Positions 26,158 to 35,700 of a stretch of 64,000 bases of DNA are shown here, piece by piece. Both the position numbers and the translations under genes were made by a program. The notes below the pieces were generated by a model. The model was given only the letters and a program-made list of their open reading frames with translations. It was not told the DNA's origin and ran no database searches. The stretch lies in NCBI GenBank assembly GCA_017541105.1, contig JAFXZS010000016.1, positions 1 through 64,000 on the forward strand, written 5' to 3'. The first letter of the stretch is position 1. The number at the start of each line of letters is the position of its first letter. This DNA is from Clostridia bacterium. GTDB lineage: Bacteria > Bacillota > Clostridia > Christensenellales > Aristaeellaceae.

Positions 26158-27480
26158 ATGAAAACACTGATCGCAAACGGCCTGATTCTTCTGTATGATG
26201 AATCCGGCTGGAAAACCGCAAAAAAAGACATTCTGATTTCCGGAAACAGGATTGAGAGAATCGATGATGCCCTTTCCGCGGAAGGATGCAAGGTAATCGA
26301 CGCTTCCGGAGAGCTGGTAATGCCGGGGCTGATTAACGCGCATACGCACGCGTATATGACCATCCACCGGAACTGCGCGGATGATCTCGCCTTCTTCGAC
26401 TGGCTTGATAAGGTCCAGAAGATTGAAGACAGTATGACGGAGGAGGATGTTTACTGGACAACCTTGCTGGCGATCATAGAGATGATCCGAAGCGGAACAA
26501 CCTGTTTCGTGGATATGACGATCAAGTCTGCGCAGGAAATGAGCGGACCGAAGTCTGCGGCTGCCGGCGCTGTCCGGGATTCCGGATTTCGCGCGGTGAT
26601 TTCCCGCGGCCTTGCCGGGACTTCCGATTCGGAAGAGTCCCTGATGAAATACGGGCAGGCCGTGCGGGAAATGGAAATGTTCAGGAACGAGAGCCGCCTC
26701 AGCTTCATTCACGGGCCGCACGCGCCGTACAGCTGCATGGCAGATTATCTGCGGAAACTGACGCAGTCCTGCAGGGACCGTGGAATCGGACAGACGATTC
26801 ATCTGTCCGAGAGCCTGGCAGAGATGGACGGAATGGAAAAAGAACACGGCATGACACCGATCCGGTATGTGGACGGACTCGGTGTGTTTGATGTGCCGGT
26901 TATCGCGGCACACTGCGTCTATGCGACGGATGCGGATCTCCGGATCATGGCGGAAAAGGGAGTCAGTATCGCAATCTGCCCCAAGAGCAACATGAAACTG
27001 GGGAACGGATTTGCCCCGGTGAAAAAAATGATGGACGCCGGCGTAAATGTGTGCATGGGAACAGACGGCTGCGGCAGCAATAACAGCCTGAACATGTTCT
27101 CCGAGATGAACGCGGCGGCACTGGTGTACAAGGGCGCCGACAGGCAGGCCCAGGACGTAAGTGCGGCGGATGTGCTGAAAATGGCCACGATCAACGGCGC
27201 GAAAGCCATCGGCCTGGAGGGGCAGCTGGGGATCATCCGGGAAGGAGCGACGGCTGACCTGATCCTGATCCGCCTGAACGAGCCGCAGTTTATTCCGGCC
27301 AACAACATTCTCTCCGGCCTGGTGTATTCTTCCAACGGATCGGAAACGGACACCATGATTGTGGACGGCAAGGTGCTGATGGAGCAGGGAAAACTGACTT
27401 CGATTGATGAAACCCGCGTGTTTAAAGAGATTCGAAAGATGGCTGCACGGCTGAACACGTCAGCAGCCTCAGACGCCTGA
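26158..27480 (+). CDS. 5-methylthioadenosine / S-adenosylhomocysteine deaminase
   Basis: 440 residues, amidohydrolase superfamily. Metal and catalytic positions are intact: NAHTHAYM (about 60), FIHGPHAPYSC (His near 183-186), TIHLSESLAEMDGM (His, Glu near 221-226), VIAAHCVYA (His) and GTDGCGSNNS (Asp about 301). The enzyme converts SAH or MTA adenine to hypoxanthine, giving S-inosylhomocysteine, which the upstream enzyme could split. It follows that gene by 28 bases. Confidence 0.92.
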   Translation: MKTLIANGLILLYDESGWKTAKKDILISGNRIERIDDALSAEGCKVIDASGELVMPGLINAHTHAYMTIHRNCADDLAFFDWLDKVQKIEDSMTEEDVYWTTLLAIIEMIRSGTTCFVDMTIKSAQEMSGPKSAAAGAVRDSGFRAVISRGLAGTSDSEESLMKYGQAVREMEMFRNESRLSFIHGPHAPYSCMADYLRKLTQSCRDRGIGQTIHLSESLAEMDGMEKEHGMTPIRYVDGLGVFDVPVIAAHCVYATDADLRIMAEKGVSIAICPKSNMKLGNGFAPVKKMMDAGVNVCMGTDGCGSNNSLNMFSEMNAAALVYKGADRQAQDVSAADVLKMATINGAKAIGLEGQLGIIREGATADLILIRLNEPQFIPANNILSGLVYSSNGSETDTMIVDGKVLMEQGKLTSIDETRVFKEIRKMAARLNTSAASDA

Positions 27481-27635
27481 AAACGGTACGGAAAACGCGA
27501 GCATGACCGTACAGAGCGGCCGGGCATATGCCTGTAAATTGTGAGGGGAGCACCACGGACGGTGATTTGCCGGATCGGGAGCCGGATGCAGGCTTCGCCT
27601 GCCCGCGGCAGCGATACCGGGAACGGAGGATGCCT

Positions 27636-28862
27636 ATGAAAAAAAGAATTACTCCGGTGACAATTCATTATATGATCATCACGGGCGGATTCTGGATGGC
27701 CTTCTGCGTCGTGACAGCCTATGCGGCAGTGTTTCTTCACGGGGCAGGCTACGATGATCAGGAACTGGGCATTATCCTGGCTTTGGGCAATGTCGGCGGC
27801 GCAGCGCTGAGCCCGGTGCTTGGAGCCTGGATCGACCGGAACCGAAAGATCCGGCATGCGGCGGTCATCAATGTACTGCTGGGGATCCAGATCCTGCTGC
27901 TGATCGCATTGCGGATGAAGCCGGAGCGCGGACTGCTGTGTTCAGCGTGCTATGTCCTGTATCTGGCATTTGTGATGCCGGTGAATGCATTGAATCTGGA
28001 TCTGTGTGTCCGGCTGGAGCACGCGAAGGCACCCCTGAACTTCGGGCTGGCCCGCTCCATGGGAAGTTTTTCCTTTGTGATTCTTTCCACGCTGCTTGGG
28101 ATTCTGACGGAACGCCTGGGCTTCCGGATGCTTCCTTTTGCCGGAATGGCCGTTATTGCGCTGCAGTTTGCCGGAAACAGGCTGGTGGACAGGGATCTGC
28201 GGGAAGCGGAACAGAGCCTCCCGGAAAGCTCAGCCATGTCTCAGGAGAAGTCTTCTTCACTGACAGTATTTGTCCGGGAAAACAAAGCTTTCTGCCTGAT
28301 GCTGTTCGGCACCATTATCATTTTTATCGCGCACAATACAGACGGGAATTTCCTGATCAACCTGGTGGAGAATCTGGGCGGCGGACCGGCAATCATGGGA
28401 TATCTGGCAGCGTTTACCGCAATTGTGGAGGTTCCGGTCATGATGTTTTCGGACCGGCTGCCGAAAAAGTGGAGCCGTGTGCAGTATATCCGGCTGGCAT
28501 TCGTATTTTTTGTGCTCAAGACGCTGGCATATGCGCTGGCACCGAGCATTCCGCTGCTGTTTGCGTCCCGGCTGCTGCAGGCACCCAGCTATGCCCTGTA
28601 TACGGTGCTGATTGTGGGATACGCGGATGAAACGGTTAACCGGAAGGACTCCGCAAAAGCACAGAGCCTTGCTTTCAGCATGACGACCATCGGTTCTGTG
28701 CTTGCGAGCCTGATCGGAGGAAACATGTTCAAGACGGCCGGTGTACAGCCGACGATGCTGACAGCCGCGGCTTTCGCAGCGGCCGGTGCTGCAATTGCCA
28801 TTTCTGCAACCTTCTGGAAGGCAAAAGCAGCAGGCCGGGAAAAAGGGAAGGAGACTGCCTGA
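27636..28862 (+). CDS. Major facilitator superfamily transporter
   Basis: 408 residues with about 12 helices in two halves. It resembles MFS_1-like carriers of the LacY/nucleoside-symporter kind (LGIILALGNVGGAALSPVLG; EVPVMMFSDRLPKKWSRVQY). The substrate is unknown; the SAH/MTA genes upstream make a nucleoside or base plausible, but this is inference. ATG at 27636 was chosen because GGAGG lies six bases upstream; an in-frame start at 27528 has no such site. The 155 bases before it hold GC-rich inverted repeats without T-runs. Confidence 0.85.
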   Translation: MKKRITPVTIHYMIITGGFWMAFCVVTAYAAVFLHGAGYDDQELGIILALGNVGGAALSPVLGAWIDRNRKIRHAAVINVLLGIQILLLIALRMKPERGLLCSACYVLYLAFVMPVNALNLDLCVRLEHAKAPLNFGLARSMGSFSFVILSTLLGILTERLGFRMLPFAGMAVIALQFAGNRLVDRDLREAEQSLPESSAMSQEKSSSLTVFVRENKAFCLMLFGTIIIFIAHNTDGNFLINLVENLGGGPAIMGYLAAFTAIVEVPVMMFSDRLPKKWSRVQYIRLAFVFFVLKTLAYALAPSIPLLFASRLLQAPSYALYTVLIVGYADETVNRKDSAKAQSLAFSMTTIGSVLASLIGGNMFKTAGVQPTMLTAAAFAAAGAAIAISATFWKAKAAGREKGKETA

Positions 28863-28864
28863 AA

Positions 28865-29010
28865 ATGAAGAAAGAACTGACACAATATACGGATTTTCTG
28901 ATCAAGGAAACCGAAACGCTCCTTAAGCATCCCATGGCTGCGAACGCAGCCACAGGGACGGGGCGGAAAACACGCTCAGGCTGCTGATTGCCTATGCGCT
29001 GGAAGAGTGA
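28865..29010 (+). pseudogene. Remnant of an M42-family glutamyl aminopeptidase
   Basis: Starting at the ATG at 28865, the frame reads MKKELTQYTDFLIKETETLL, a typical M42 aminopeptidase N-terminus. After about 28924, a different frame reads ASHGCERSHRDGAENTLRLL and then IAYALEE with a stop at 29008-29010, a typical M42 C-terminus (family pattern SHGYERTHVDG..NTLRLL). About 350 internal residues, including all metal ligands, are gone, and the two ends are out of frame. It begins two bases after the MFS stop, in the position of a former operon gene. Recognition is from memory of the family. Confidence 0.75.
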
Positions 29011-29045
29011 CAGCCGTGTATGCACTGACAGGGAGGAGAAAGAAA

Positions 29046-30032
29046 TTGCTGGATCAGGCCATAGCTCTGTACAAACTGCAGGGATATGAATTCAACGCCG
29101 TACGCGGGCATCCGGGCGGGCGCAATGCCATGACTGTCTGCCGGAAAGACGGCGAAAACAGATATGTCATCCGCATTTCCGCGATGAATGACCGGTCAGA
29201 AAAGGATTATCTGGCAGAGACCGAGTTTGTGCATTATCTGGCTCAGAACGGCGCCCCGGTGGCAGATGTGATTCCTTCCGTGAACGGAAAACTGGTTGAA
29301 TGTGCGGAGAATCACGGGCAGAAAGGCTATATCAGCCTGTTCGCCTACGCAAAGGGAATGCTGCTTTATGACAACGGCTACCGCTATCGGGACGGCGCAC
29401 CGCTTTCCGAATACTTTTACAATACAGGGAAAACACTCGGAATGATCCATCGGCTTTCCAAATGTTATCAGCCGGTTCATCGCCGGGCTGCCTATTCTGA
29501 CAAATACAATATGGCATATATCAGCCAGCTGATCCCGGATCAATACGCGGACCTGAAGCAGGCAATTTCGAACCGCCTGAAACAGTTCAGGACATTACCG
29601 CGGGACAGTGAATCCTTCGGCCTGGTACATTTCGATTTCTGTGACGGCAATTACCATATCGATATGAATACGGGCAAACTGACTGTTTTTGATTTTGACA
29701 ATTGCATATACTGCTGGTATATGTTTGACCTGGCCCATCTGTGGACGCACGGTGTGGGCTGGTACCGGCACGAGAAGGATCCTGCCAGGCGGATGGAAGG
29801 CATGTCCCAATACTTCCAAACCATTCTGGAAGGGTACCGGAGCGAAACGAAAGTTTCCGAAGAACTGCTTGCACAGCTGCCGCTGTTTATAGACATGGTA
29901 CTGATTGAGAACGTGATCGATGCGTTCGAGTGCAGTGCCCGTGACCACGAGGAACCGGATGAAGAGGAGTTCGGGAATGCCGCGAGATGCCTGACAGAGG
30001 GCATTCCGTATGCCGGGTTCGGAGAAGAATAA
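29046..30032 (+). CDS. Aminoglycoside phosphotransferase-like kinase
   Basis: 328 residues of the APH/choline-kinase fold. The catalytic loop is GLVHFDFCDGNYHID (about 191-205; His, Asp, Asn), and the metal-binding loop is TVFDFDNCIYCWYMFDL (about 212). Members phosphorylate small hydroxyl compounds; the substrate here is unknown, and drug resistance should not be assumed. TTG at 29046 is preferred because GGGAGG lies nine bases upstream. A GTG at 29007 would overlap the peptidase remnant and has no ribosome site. It converges with the flavodiiron gene, nine bases away. Confidence 0.82.
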   Translation: MLDQAIALYKLQGYEFNAVRGHPGGRNAMTVCRKDGENRYVIRISAMNDRSEKDYLAETEFVHYLAQNGAPVADVIPSVNGKLVECAENHGQKGYISLFAYAKGMLLYDNGYRYRDGAPLSEYFYNTGKTLGMIHRLSKCYQPVHRRAAYSDKYNMAYISQLIPDQYADLKQAISNRLKQFRTLPRDSESFGLVHFDFCDGNYHIDMNTGKLTVFDFDNCIYCWYMFDLAHLWTHGVGWYRHEKDPARRMEGMSQYFQTILEGYRSETKVSEELLAQLPLFIDMVLIENVIDAFECSARDHEEPDEEEFGNAARCLTEGIPYAGFGEE

Positions 30033-30041
30033 AAAGACCGG

Positions 30042-31205
30042 TTACTGCATCATTTCATCAGCCAGAGCTTCGATCTGGGCTTTGTTTTCTTCGGAAAGGG
30101 AGGAGAGGATCTTCACGGTGGTTTCCGCGAAAGAGATCTCTTTACAGCCTTCCAGCAGCCCTTTCATTACCTTCGCAGCCGTCGGCGCCCAGGACCCGTT
30201 TTCCATCAGGCCGATTTTCCGGCCGCGGAAACCGTGCTCCGCCAGCGTCTCAATAAAGGTTCTCATGAAGGGGAAGATATCGGCATTATAGGTTGTGGTG
30301 GCAAGGACCAGCCTGCCGTAACGGAAAGCGTCCTCCACACATTCAGCCATATCACTGCGCGCCAGATCGCTGACAGCCACCTTTGGACAGCCTTTTGCTT
30401 TCAGGCGCTCTGCCAGGTACTGTACCGCTTTTTCCGTGTTGCCGTAGACAGAGGTATAGCAGACGGCGATGCCTTCGCTTTCCACGCCGTAGGAAGTCCA
30501 GGTGTTGTAGAGGTCCAGATAATAGGGAAGGTCGCTCTGCAGGACGGGGCCGTGCAGCGGACAGATGATCCGGATATCCAGGGCTGCCGCCTTTTTGAGG
30601 ACTGCCTGGGCCTGCATGCCGTATTTTCCGACGATGCCGAAATAGTACCGCCGTGCTTCACACGCCCAGCCTTCGGGATCCTCCGTGTCCAGCGCACCGA
30701 ACTTTCCGAAAGCGTCTGCAGAGAAGAGGACATGGTCCACGCTGTCGTACGTCATGATGACTTCCGGCCAGTGCACCATCGGCGCGGTGATGAAACGAAG
30801 TGTGTGAGTGCCGAGGGACAGCTCCGTTCCTTCCGCGGCAACGATCCGCCGGTCCGCATAATCCTCGCCGTAGAAATTCTTCATCATGGTGAAAGCCTTT
30901 GCGGAAGCCACAACGACGGCAGCGGGATACTTCGCCGTGAAAGCGGAGATGCTGGCGGAATGATCCGGCTCCATATGCTGAACGATCAGATAGTCCGGGA
31001 CACGGCCGGCAAGCGCGCTTTCCAGATTCTGCAGCCATTCGTCCCCGAAACGCCTGTCCACACTGTCCATTACGGCAATTTTGTCATCCAGAATGACATA
31101 GGAATTATAAGCCATTCCATCCGGAACGGCGTACTGGCCTTCAAAAAGATCGATCTCATGATCATTCACACCGATATAGCAGATATCTTTTGTTACACAA
31201 TTCAT
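30042..31205 (-). CDS. fprA: Flavodiiron protein (FprA type)
   Basis: 387 residues. The N-terminal metallo-beta-lactamase-like domain holds the diiron ligands: H77-x-E79-x-D81-H82 in QHMEPDH, His in MVHWPEVIM (about 145), Asp in SADAFGKFG (about 163) and His in CPLHGP (about 225). A flavodoxin domain follows (about 250-387; TSVYGNTEKAVQYL) and binds FMN. It reduces O2 to water or NO to N2O, protecting an anaerobe. It has no fused rubredoxin, so an external electron donor is needed. Monocistronic, with its own promoter. Confidence 0.95.
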   Translation of the reverse strand: MNCVTKDICYIGVNDHEIDLFEGQYAVPDGMAYNSYVILDDKIAVMDSVDRRFGDEWLQNLESALAGRVPDYLIVQHMEPDHSASISAFTAKYPAAVVVASAKAFTMMKNFYGEDYADRRIVAAEGTELSLGTHTLRFITAPMVHWPEVIMTYDSVDHVLFSADAFGKFGALDTEDPEGWACEARRYYFGIVGKYGMQAQAVLKKAAALDIRIICPLHGPVLQSDLPYYLDLYNTWTSYGVESEGIAVCYTSVYGNTEKAVQYLAERLKAKGCPKVAVSDLARSDMAECVEDAFRYGRLVLATTTYNADIFPFMRTFIETLAEHGFRGRKIGLMENGSWAPTAAKVMKGLLEGCKEISFAETTVKILSSLSEENKAQIEALADEMMQ

Positions 31206-31247
31206 TCTGATACGCTCCTGTTCTATGGGATTATGGATGTCCTGGCT

Positions 31248-31276
31248 ATTTTACCATACATATACAGGCTGCGCAA
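31248..31276 (-). promoter_or_regulatory. Promoter of the flavodiiron gene
   Basis: On the minus strand: TTGCGC (31276-31271), 17-bp spacer, TAAAAT (31253-31248). It is back to back with the plus-strand promoter at 31323. Confidence 0.65.
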
Positions 31277-31322
31277 GGCGGTACAAAACACGTATCCGGT
31301 CTGTCTGCAGAAAATCCGCATC

Positions 31323-31351
31323 TTGTATCTTCTGCCGGGAAGTGCTACAAT
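31323..31351 (+). promoter_or_regulatory. Promoter of the CPA2 antiporter gene
   Basis: TTGTAT (31323-31328), 17-bp spacer, TACAAT (31346-31351). The start codon lies about 65 bases downstream. Confidence 0.6.
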
Positions 31352-31416
31352 CAGCGCCGTGAAGAAACGCTGCCGGCGGTTCTTTCCATTTTTTTGCCCG
31401 AAAGGAAGCGGAAATC

Positions 31417-32724
31417 ATGCAGACACTTTTGATGATCGCAGCGGCTTTGTTCGCGGGATTACTGATGACCCGCCTGTTCATCCGGTTTCACCTTCCGGAT
31501 GTTACGGCGTATCTTGTGGCCGGTGTACTGATCGGCCCCTGTGTGCTTGGCCGGCTTCATCTGGGATTTCAGACTTTTGAGGATGTGGACGCGCTTTCCC
31601 TGATTAATGATGTGGCATTGGGTTTTATCGCTTTTGCCATCGGCCATGAATTCCGGCTTTCAGCCATTCGGCAGACCGGGAGGCAGGCGACCATTATCGG
31701 TATTCTGCAGGCGGTTACAGCTACCGTTATTGTGGATCTTATTCTGATTATCGTTCATTTTCTGATGCCGGATCTGCTGAGCCTGCCGGTGGCCATTACA
31801 CTCGGCGCAATCGCGGCGGCCACTGCGCCGGCCGCCACGCTGATGGTGGTTCGCCAGTATAAAGCGAAAGGCCCGGTGACAGACGTGCTTCTGCCGGTTG
31901 TCGCACTGGATGACGCGGTCGGCCTGGTGATTTTCGCAGTTTCCTTCGGCGTGGCGCAGGCCATGCAGAACGGGACGACACACATTGCCGCACTGATCCT
32001 TGAACCGCTGATGGAAGTGATACTTTCCCTTGCGCTGGGAGGGATTACCGGGATTGTGCTGACCTATCTGGAACGGTATTTTCATTCCCACCGCAACAGA
32101 AACGCGCTGATTGTCGGCAGCGTGATCATGAACGTGGCGATCAGCCAGCTGAAAATCCCGACAGGGGCTTTTACTTTCGGGTTTTCTTCCCTGCTGGTCT
32201 GCATGATGCTGGGAACGGTTTTCTGCAATTTCTGCCCGCTGAGCGAGGATCTGATGCTGCAGGCGGACCGGTGGTCCGGACCGGCCATTACCCTGTTCTT
32301 TGTGCTGAGCGGTGCCGCACTGCAGTTTGATGTATTCTCGGAACCGGCTGTGATTCTGATCGGCGTGATTTATATTCTGGCGCGTTCGGCGGGGAAAATG
32401 ATCGGCGCAAGGGAATCCGCCCGGCTTGCCGGAAGCCCGGAGACAGTCCGGAAATATCTTGGAATTACGCTGCTTCCCCAGGCCGGCGTGGCCCTGGGAA
32501 TGTGTACGACGGCTTACCGGGTGCTGGGCGGCGCGGACGGTACGCTGATCCGGAACATCATCCTGTTTTCCGTACTGGTTTATGAGCTGATAGGTCCGAG
32601 CCTGACCAAGGCAGCGCTGACGCGGGCCGGGGACATTCGGGAAATGCCTGCCGATGTAAAGGGAAGACGGAAAAAACGGCTTCAGGAGATCAGCAAGCCT
32701 GTTCCTCCGCAGTTTGAAAAGTAA
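31417..32724 (+). CDS. Cation/proton antiporter, CPA2 (Kef/NhaS-like) family
   Basis: 435 residues with about 12-13 helices and a short basic cytoplasmic tail. Family signs are the N-terminal RFHLPDVTAYLVAGVLIGP and the core helix VVALDDAVGLVIFAVSFG, with two adjacent Asp residues (about 168-169) as expected for ion/proton exchange. No RCK/TrkA-N domain is attached, unlike KefB/C. The ion (Na+ or K+) cannot be told. AAAGGAAG precedes the ATG. Confidence 0.9.
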   Translation: MQTLLMIAAALFAGLLMTRLFIRFHLPDVTAYLVAGVLIGPCVLGRLHLGFQTFEDVDALSLINDVALGFIAFAIGHEFRLSAIRQTGRQATIIGILQAVTATVIVDLILIIVHFLMPDLLSLPVAITLGAIAAATAPAATLMVVRQYKAKGPVTDVLLPVVALDDAVGLVIFAVSFGVAQAMQNGTTHIAALILEPLMEVILSLALGGITGIVLTYLERYFHSHRNRNALIVGSVIMNVAISQLKIPTGAFTFGFSSLLVCMMLGTVFCNFCPLSEDLMLQADRWSGPAITLFFVLSGAALQFDVFSEPAVILIGVIYILARSAGKMIGARESARLAGSPETVRKYLGITLLPQAGVALGMCTTAYRVLGGADGTLIRNIILFSVLVYELIGPSLTKAALTRAGDIREMPADVKGRRKKRLQEISKPVPPQFEK

Positions 32725-32729
32725 ATTAC

Positions 32730-32762
32730 AAAGAAACCGTGAAGCATTTTCACGGTTTCTTT
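32730..32762. terminator. Bidirectional terminator between the antiporter gene and carB
   Basis: A 14-bp perfect stem AAAGAAACCGTGAA / TTCACGGTTTCTTT. The stem is flanked by A-rich and T-rich sides, so it gives a U-tract on either strand. The two genes converge on it. Confidence 0.88.
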
Positions 32763-32779
32763 GTATATGTGCGGAGGAC

Positions 32780-35700
32780 TTATCCCCGCCGCATCCGGTT
32801 GATATCCACCAGTTCGGTGTTTTCCGGAGAGAAACGGGAACCGAGGATATCCATCAGGGCATTGGCGGTATCCAGGGAGGTCATGCAGGGAATGCCCAGG
32901 AACATCGCCCTGCGATGCAGCACGGTATAGTCTCCCACAGTGTCGTCTTTAACCGCACCGGTATAGATGATATAGTTTACGAATCCGCCCTCCATCAGTT
33001 TTGTGATATCATCGCTTGAGGAGGGATCGGCCACCGGATTCACATGAATGCCGACGGAGGAGATTGCCCGGGCGGTATCCTTGGTGGCATAAAGATGGAT
33101 ACCCAGGTCATAGCAGCGCTTGGCTACAATAATGGCATCCGGGAAATCCTCATCCTCCACGGAAAGAAGCACACCGGTGTGCGACCGGTCCCGGATGGTA
33201 GGCAGCGAGAAGCCGGCGGCAGACAATCCTTTGAACAGGGCTTCCGCTTTTGTAATGCCGATGCCCAGTACTTCCCCGGTGGACTTCATTTCCGGTCCGA
33301 GAATCGAGTCCGCATCGTTCAGCTTTTCAAAGGAGAAAACCGGCACTTTGATGGCGCAGTAGGGCGGAGCAGGATAGAGCCCCGTTCCGTATCCCATCTC
33401 CTTCAGCGGTTCGCCCAGCATGACACGGGAAGCCAGGTCCACCATGGGAACCCCCGTGACCTTGGAAATATAGGGAATGGTCCGCGAGGCACGGGGATTG
33501 ACTTCTATCACATACAGCTCATTATCGAAAATCAGGTACTGAATGTTGACGAGCCCCTGTGTCCCGAGCGCCAGCGCAAGCCGGGCAGAAATGTCGCAGA
33601 TCTTTTCCTGGTACTTTTCTGTCAGATTAAAGGGCGGATAGACAGCGATGGAATCGCCGCTGTGAACGCCTGCCCGCTCAATATGCTCCATAATGCCGGG
33701 AATCAGGACATCCTTTCCGTCGGAAATGACGTCTACCTCCAGCTCGATCCCGGGAAGATACTGGTCTACCAATACCGGGTTTTCGATCCCGCCGGCCAGG
33801 ATCCGTTCCATATAGTCCACGGTCTTTTCCCGGGAACGGGAGATGGTCATATTTTGCCCGCCGATCACGTAAGATGGCCGGAGAAGCACGGGATAACCCA
33901 ATTCTTCAGCTGCCGCGACCGCTTCATCCAGGGTGCGGACAGCCATACCCCGGGGACGGCGGATGCCGAAACGCTCCAGAAGGGTATCAAAACGTTCCCG
34001 ATCCTCGGCGATATCAATGGATTCGGCACTGGTGCCCAGAATCCGGATGCCTTTCTCAGAGAGGAACCGGGTCAGTTTAATTGCGGTCTGGCCGCCGAAG
34101 GCAACGACCACACCGATGGGTTTTTCCACCCGGATGATGTTCCAGACGTCCTCCGGCGTCAGCGGTTCGAAATACAAACGGTCCGCCGTATCATAGTCGG
34201 TGGAGACGGTTTCCGGATTGTTGTTGATGATCACGACATCATACCCGATCTGCCGAAGGGTCCAGACGCAATGAACGGAGGAATAGTCAAACTCGATGCC
34301 CTGGCCGATACGGATCGGCCCGGAACCGAGAACGATGACAACGGGACGGCCGGAACGCTTCAGCATCCGGGATTCACATACCTGATCCGTACAGGAATAG
34401 AAGTAGGGGGTTTCCGCGGCAAATTCCGCGCCGCAGGTATCGACCATTTTATAGCTGAATTCAAACCCGGGCAGGGAATCCGTGCCGGTGATCCGGCGGA
34501 TGGCGGCATCCGGATAGCCCAGCTGCTTCATGCGCTGATAATCCCCGGGCCCGAGGCCGGACTCGGCTACGCGGTTTTCAAAATCGGCCATGCCTTTGAG
34601 CCGGAAGAGGAAAAATCGGTCAATCCGGGTAATCTCAAAGACTTCTTCCACGGACATCCCGTTTTTCAGCGCTTCGAAGACCGTAAAGAGCCGGCGGTCA
34701 TCCTGGCGGGCGAGGCGGGTCCTGAGCTCCTCGTCAAAGAGCGGAGGCGCGTTCAGCGTATCCAGCGAGATCTCCGCGCCGCGAACGGCTTTCATCAGCG
34801 CTTCCTCAAAACGCTGACCGATGGCCATGACTTCGCCGGTAGCTTTCATCTGCGTGCCCAGGCGGCGGGAGGAACCATAGAATTTGTCAAAAGGCCATTT
34901 GGGGAACTTGACCACGACATAATCCAGGGCGGGCTCAAAACAGGCACAGGTTTTTCCCGTGATATCGTTGGGAATCTCATCGAGGGTATACCCCAAGGCG
35001 ATCCGCGTCGTAATCTTGGCGATCGGATAACCGGTCGCCTTGCTGGCGAGGGCGGAGGAACGGCTGACCCGGGGATTGACCTCGATGACGGCATACTCGA
35101 AGGAATCCGGATTCAGGGCAAACTGGCAGTTGCAGCCGCCCACGATGCCGATGGCGGAAATGATATCAAGCGACGCGGTACGCAGCATCTGATACTCCTT
35201 GTCGGAGAGTGTCAGGGCCGGTGCGACCACCACGCTGTCCCCGGTATGAATGCCGACGGGATCCACATTTTCCATGGAGCAGACGGCAATCACATTTCCC
35301 AGGGCATCCCGCATGGTTTCAAACTCAATTTCCTTCCAGCCGGCGATGCATTTTTCCACAAGAATCTGGGTAATCGGGGAAGCATCCAGGCCGGAACGCG
35401 CGATCTGGCGCATTTCCTCTTCGTCCGCGGCAATGCCGCCTCCGCTGCCGCCCAGCGTATAGGCAGGGCGGACAATCACCGGGTATCCAATGGAGCGGGC
35501 GGCTTCCAACGCGTCCTCCAGCGTCTCCGCAATACCGGAAGGAACACAGGGCTGGCCGATGGACAGCATGGTTTCACGGAACTTTTCCCGATCCTCTGCT
35601 TTTTCGATCGCATCCATCGGGGAACCCAGCAGCCGGACATGATAACGCTCCAGGATCCCTTCCCGGCTGAGCTGCATGGCCAGGGTCAGGGCGGTCTGCC

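Noticed and set aside
27481-27635. GC-rich inverted repeats (GCAGGC/GCCTGC, GTACGG/CCGTAC) before the MFS gene, as a terminator or mobile scar
   Set aside because: No T-run follows, arms are six bases, and no target duplication or transposase is present.
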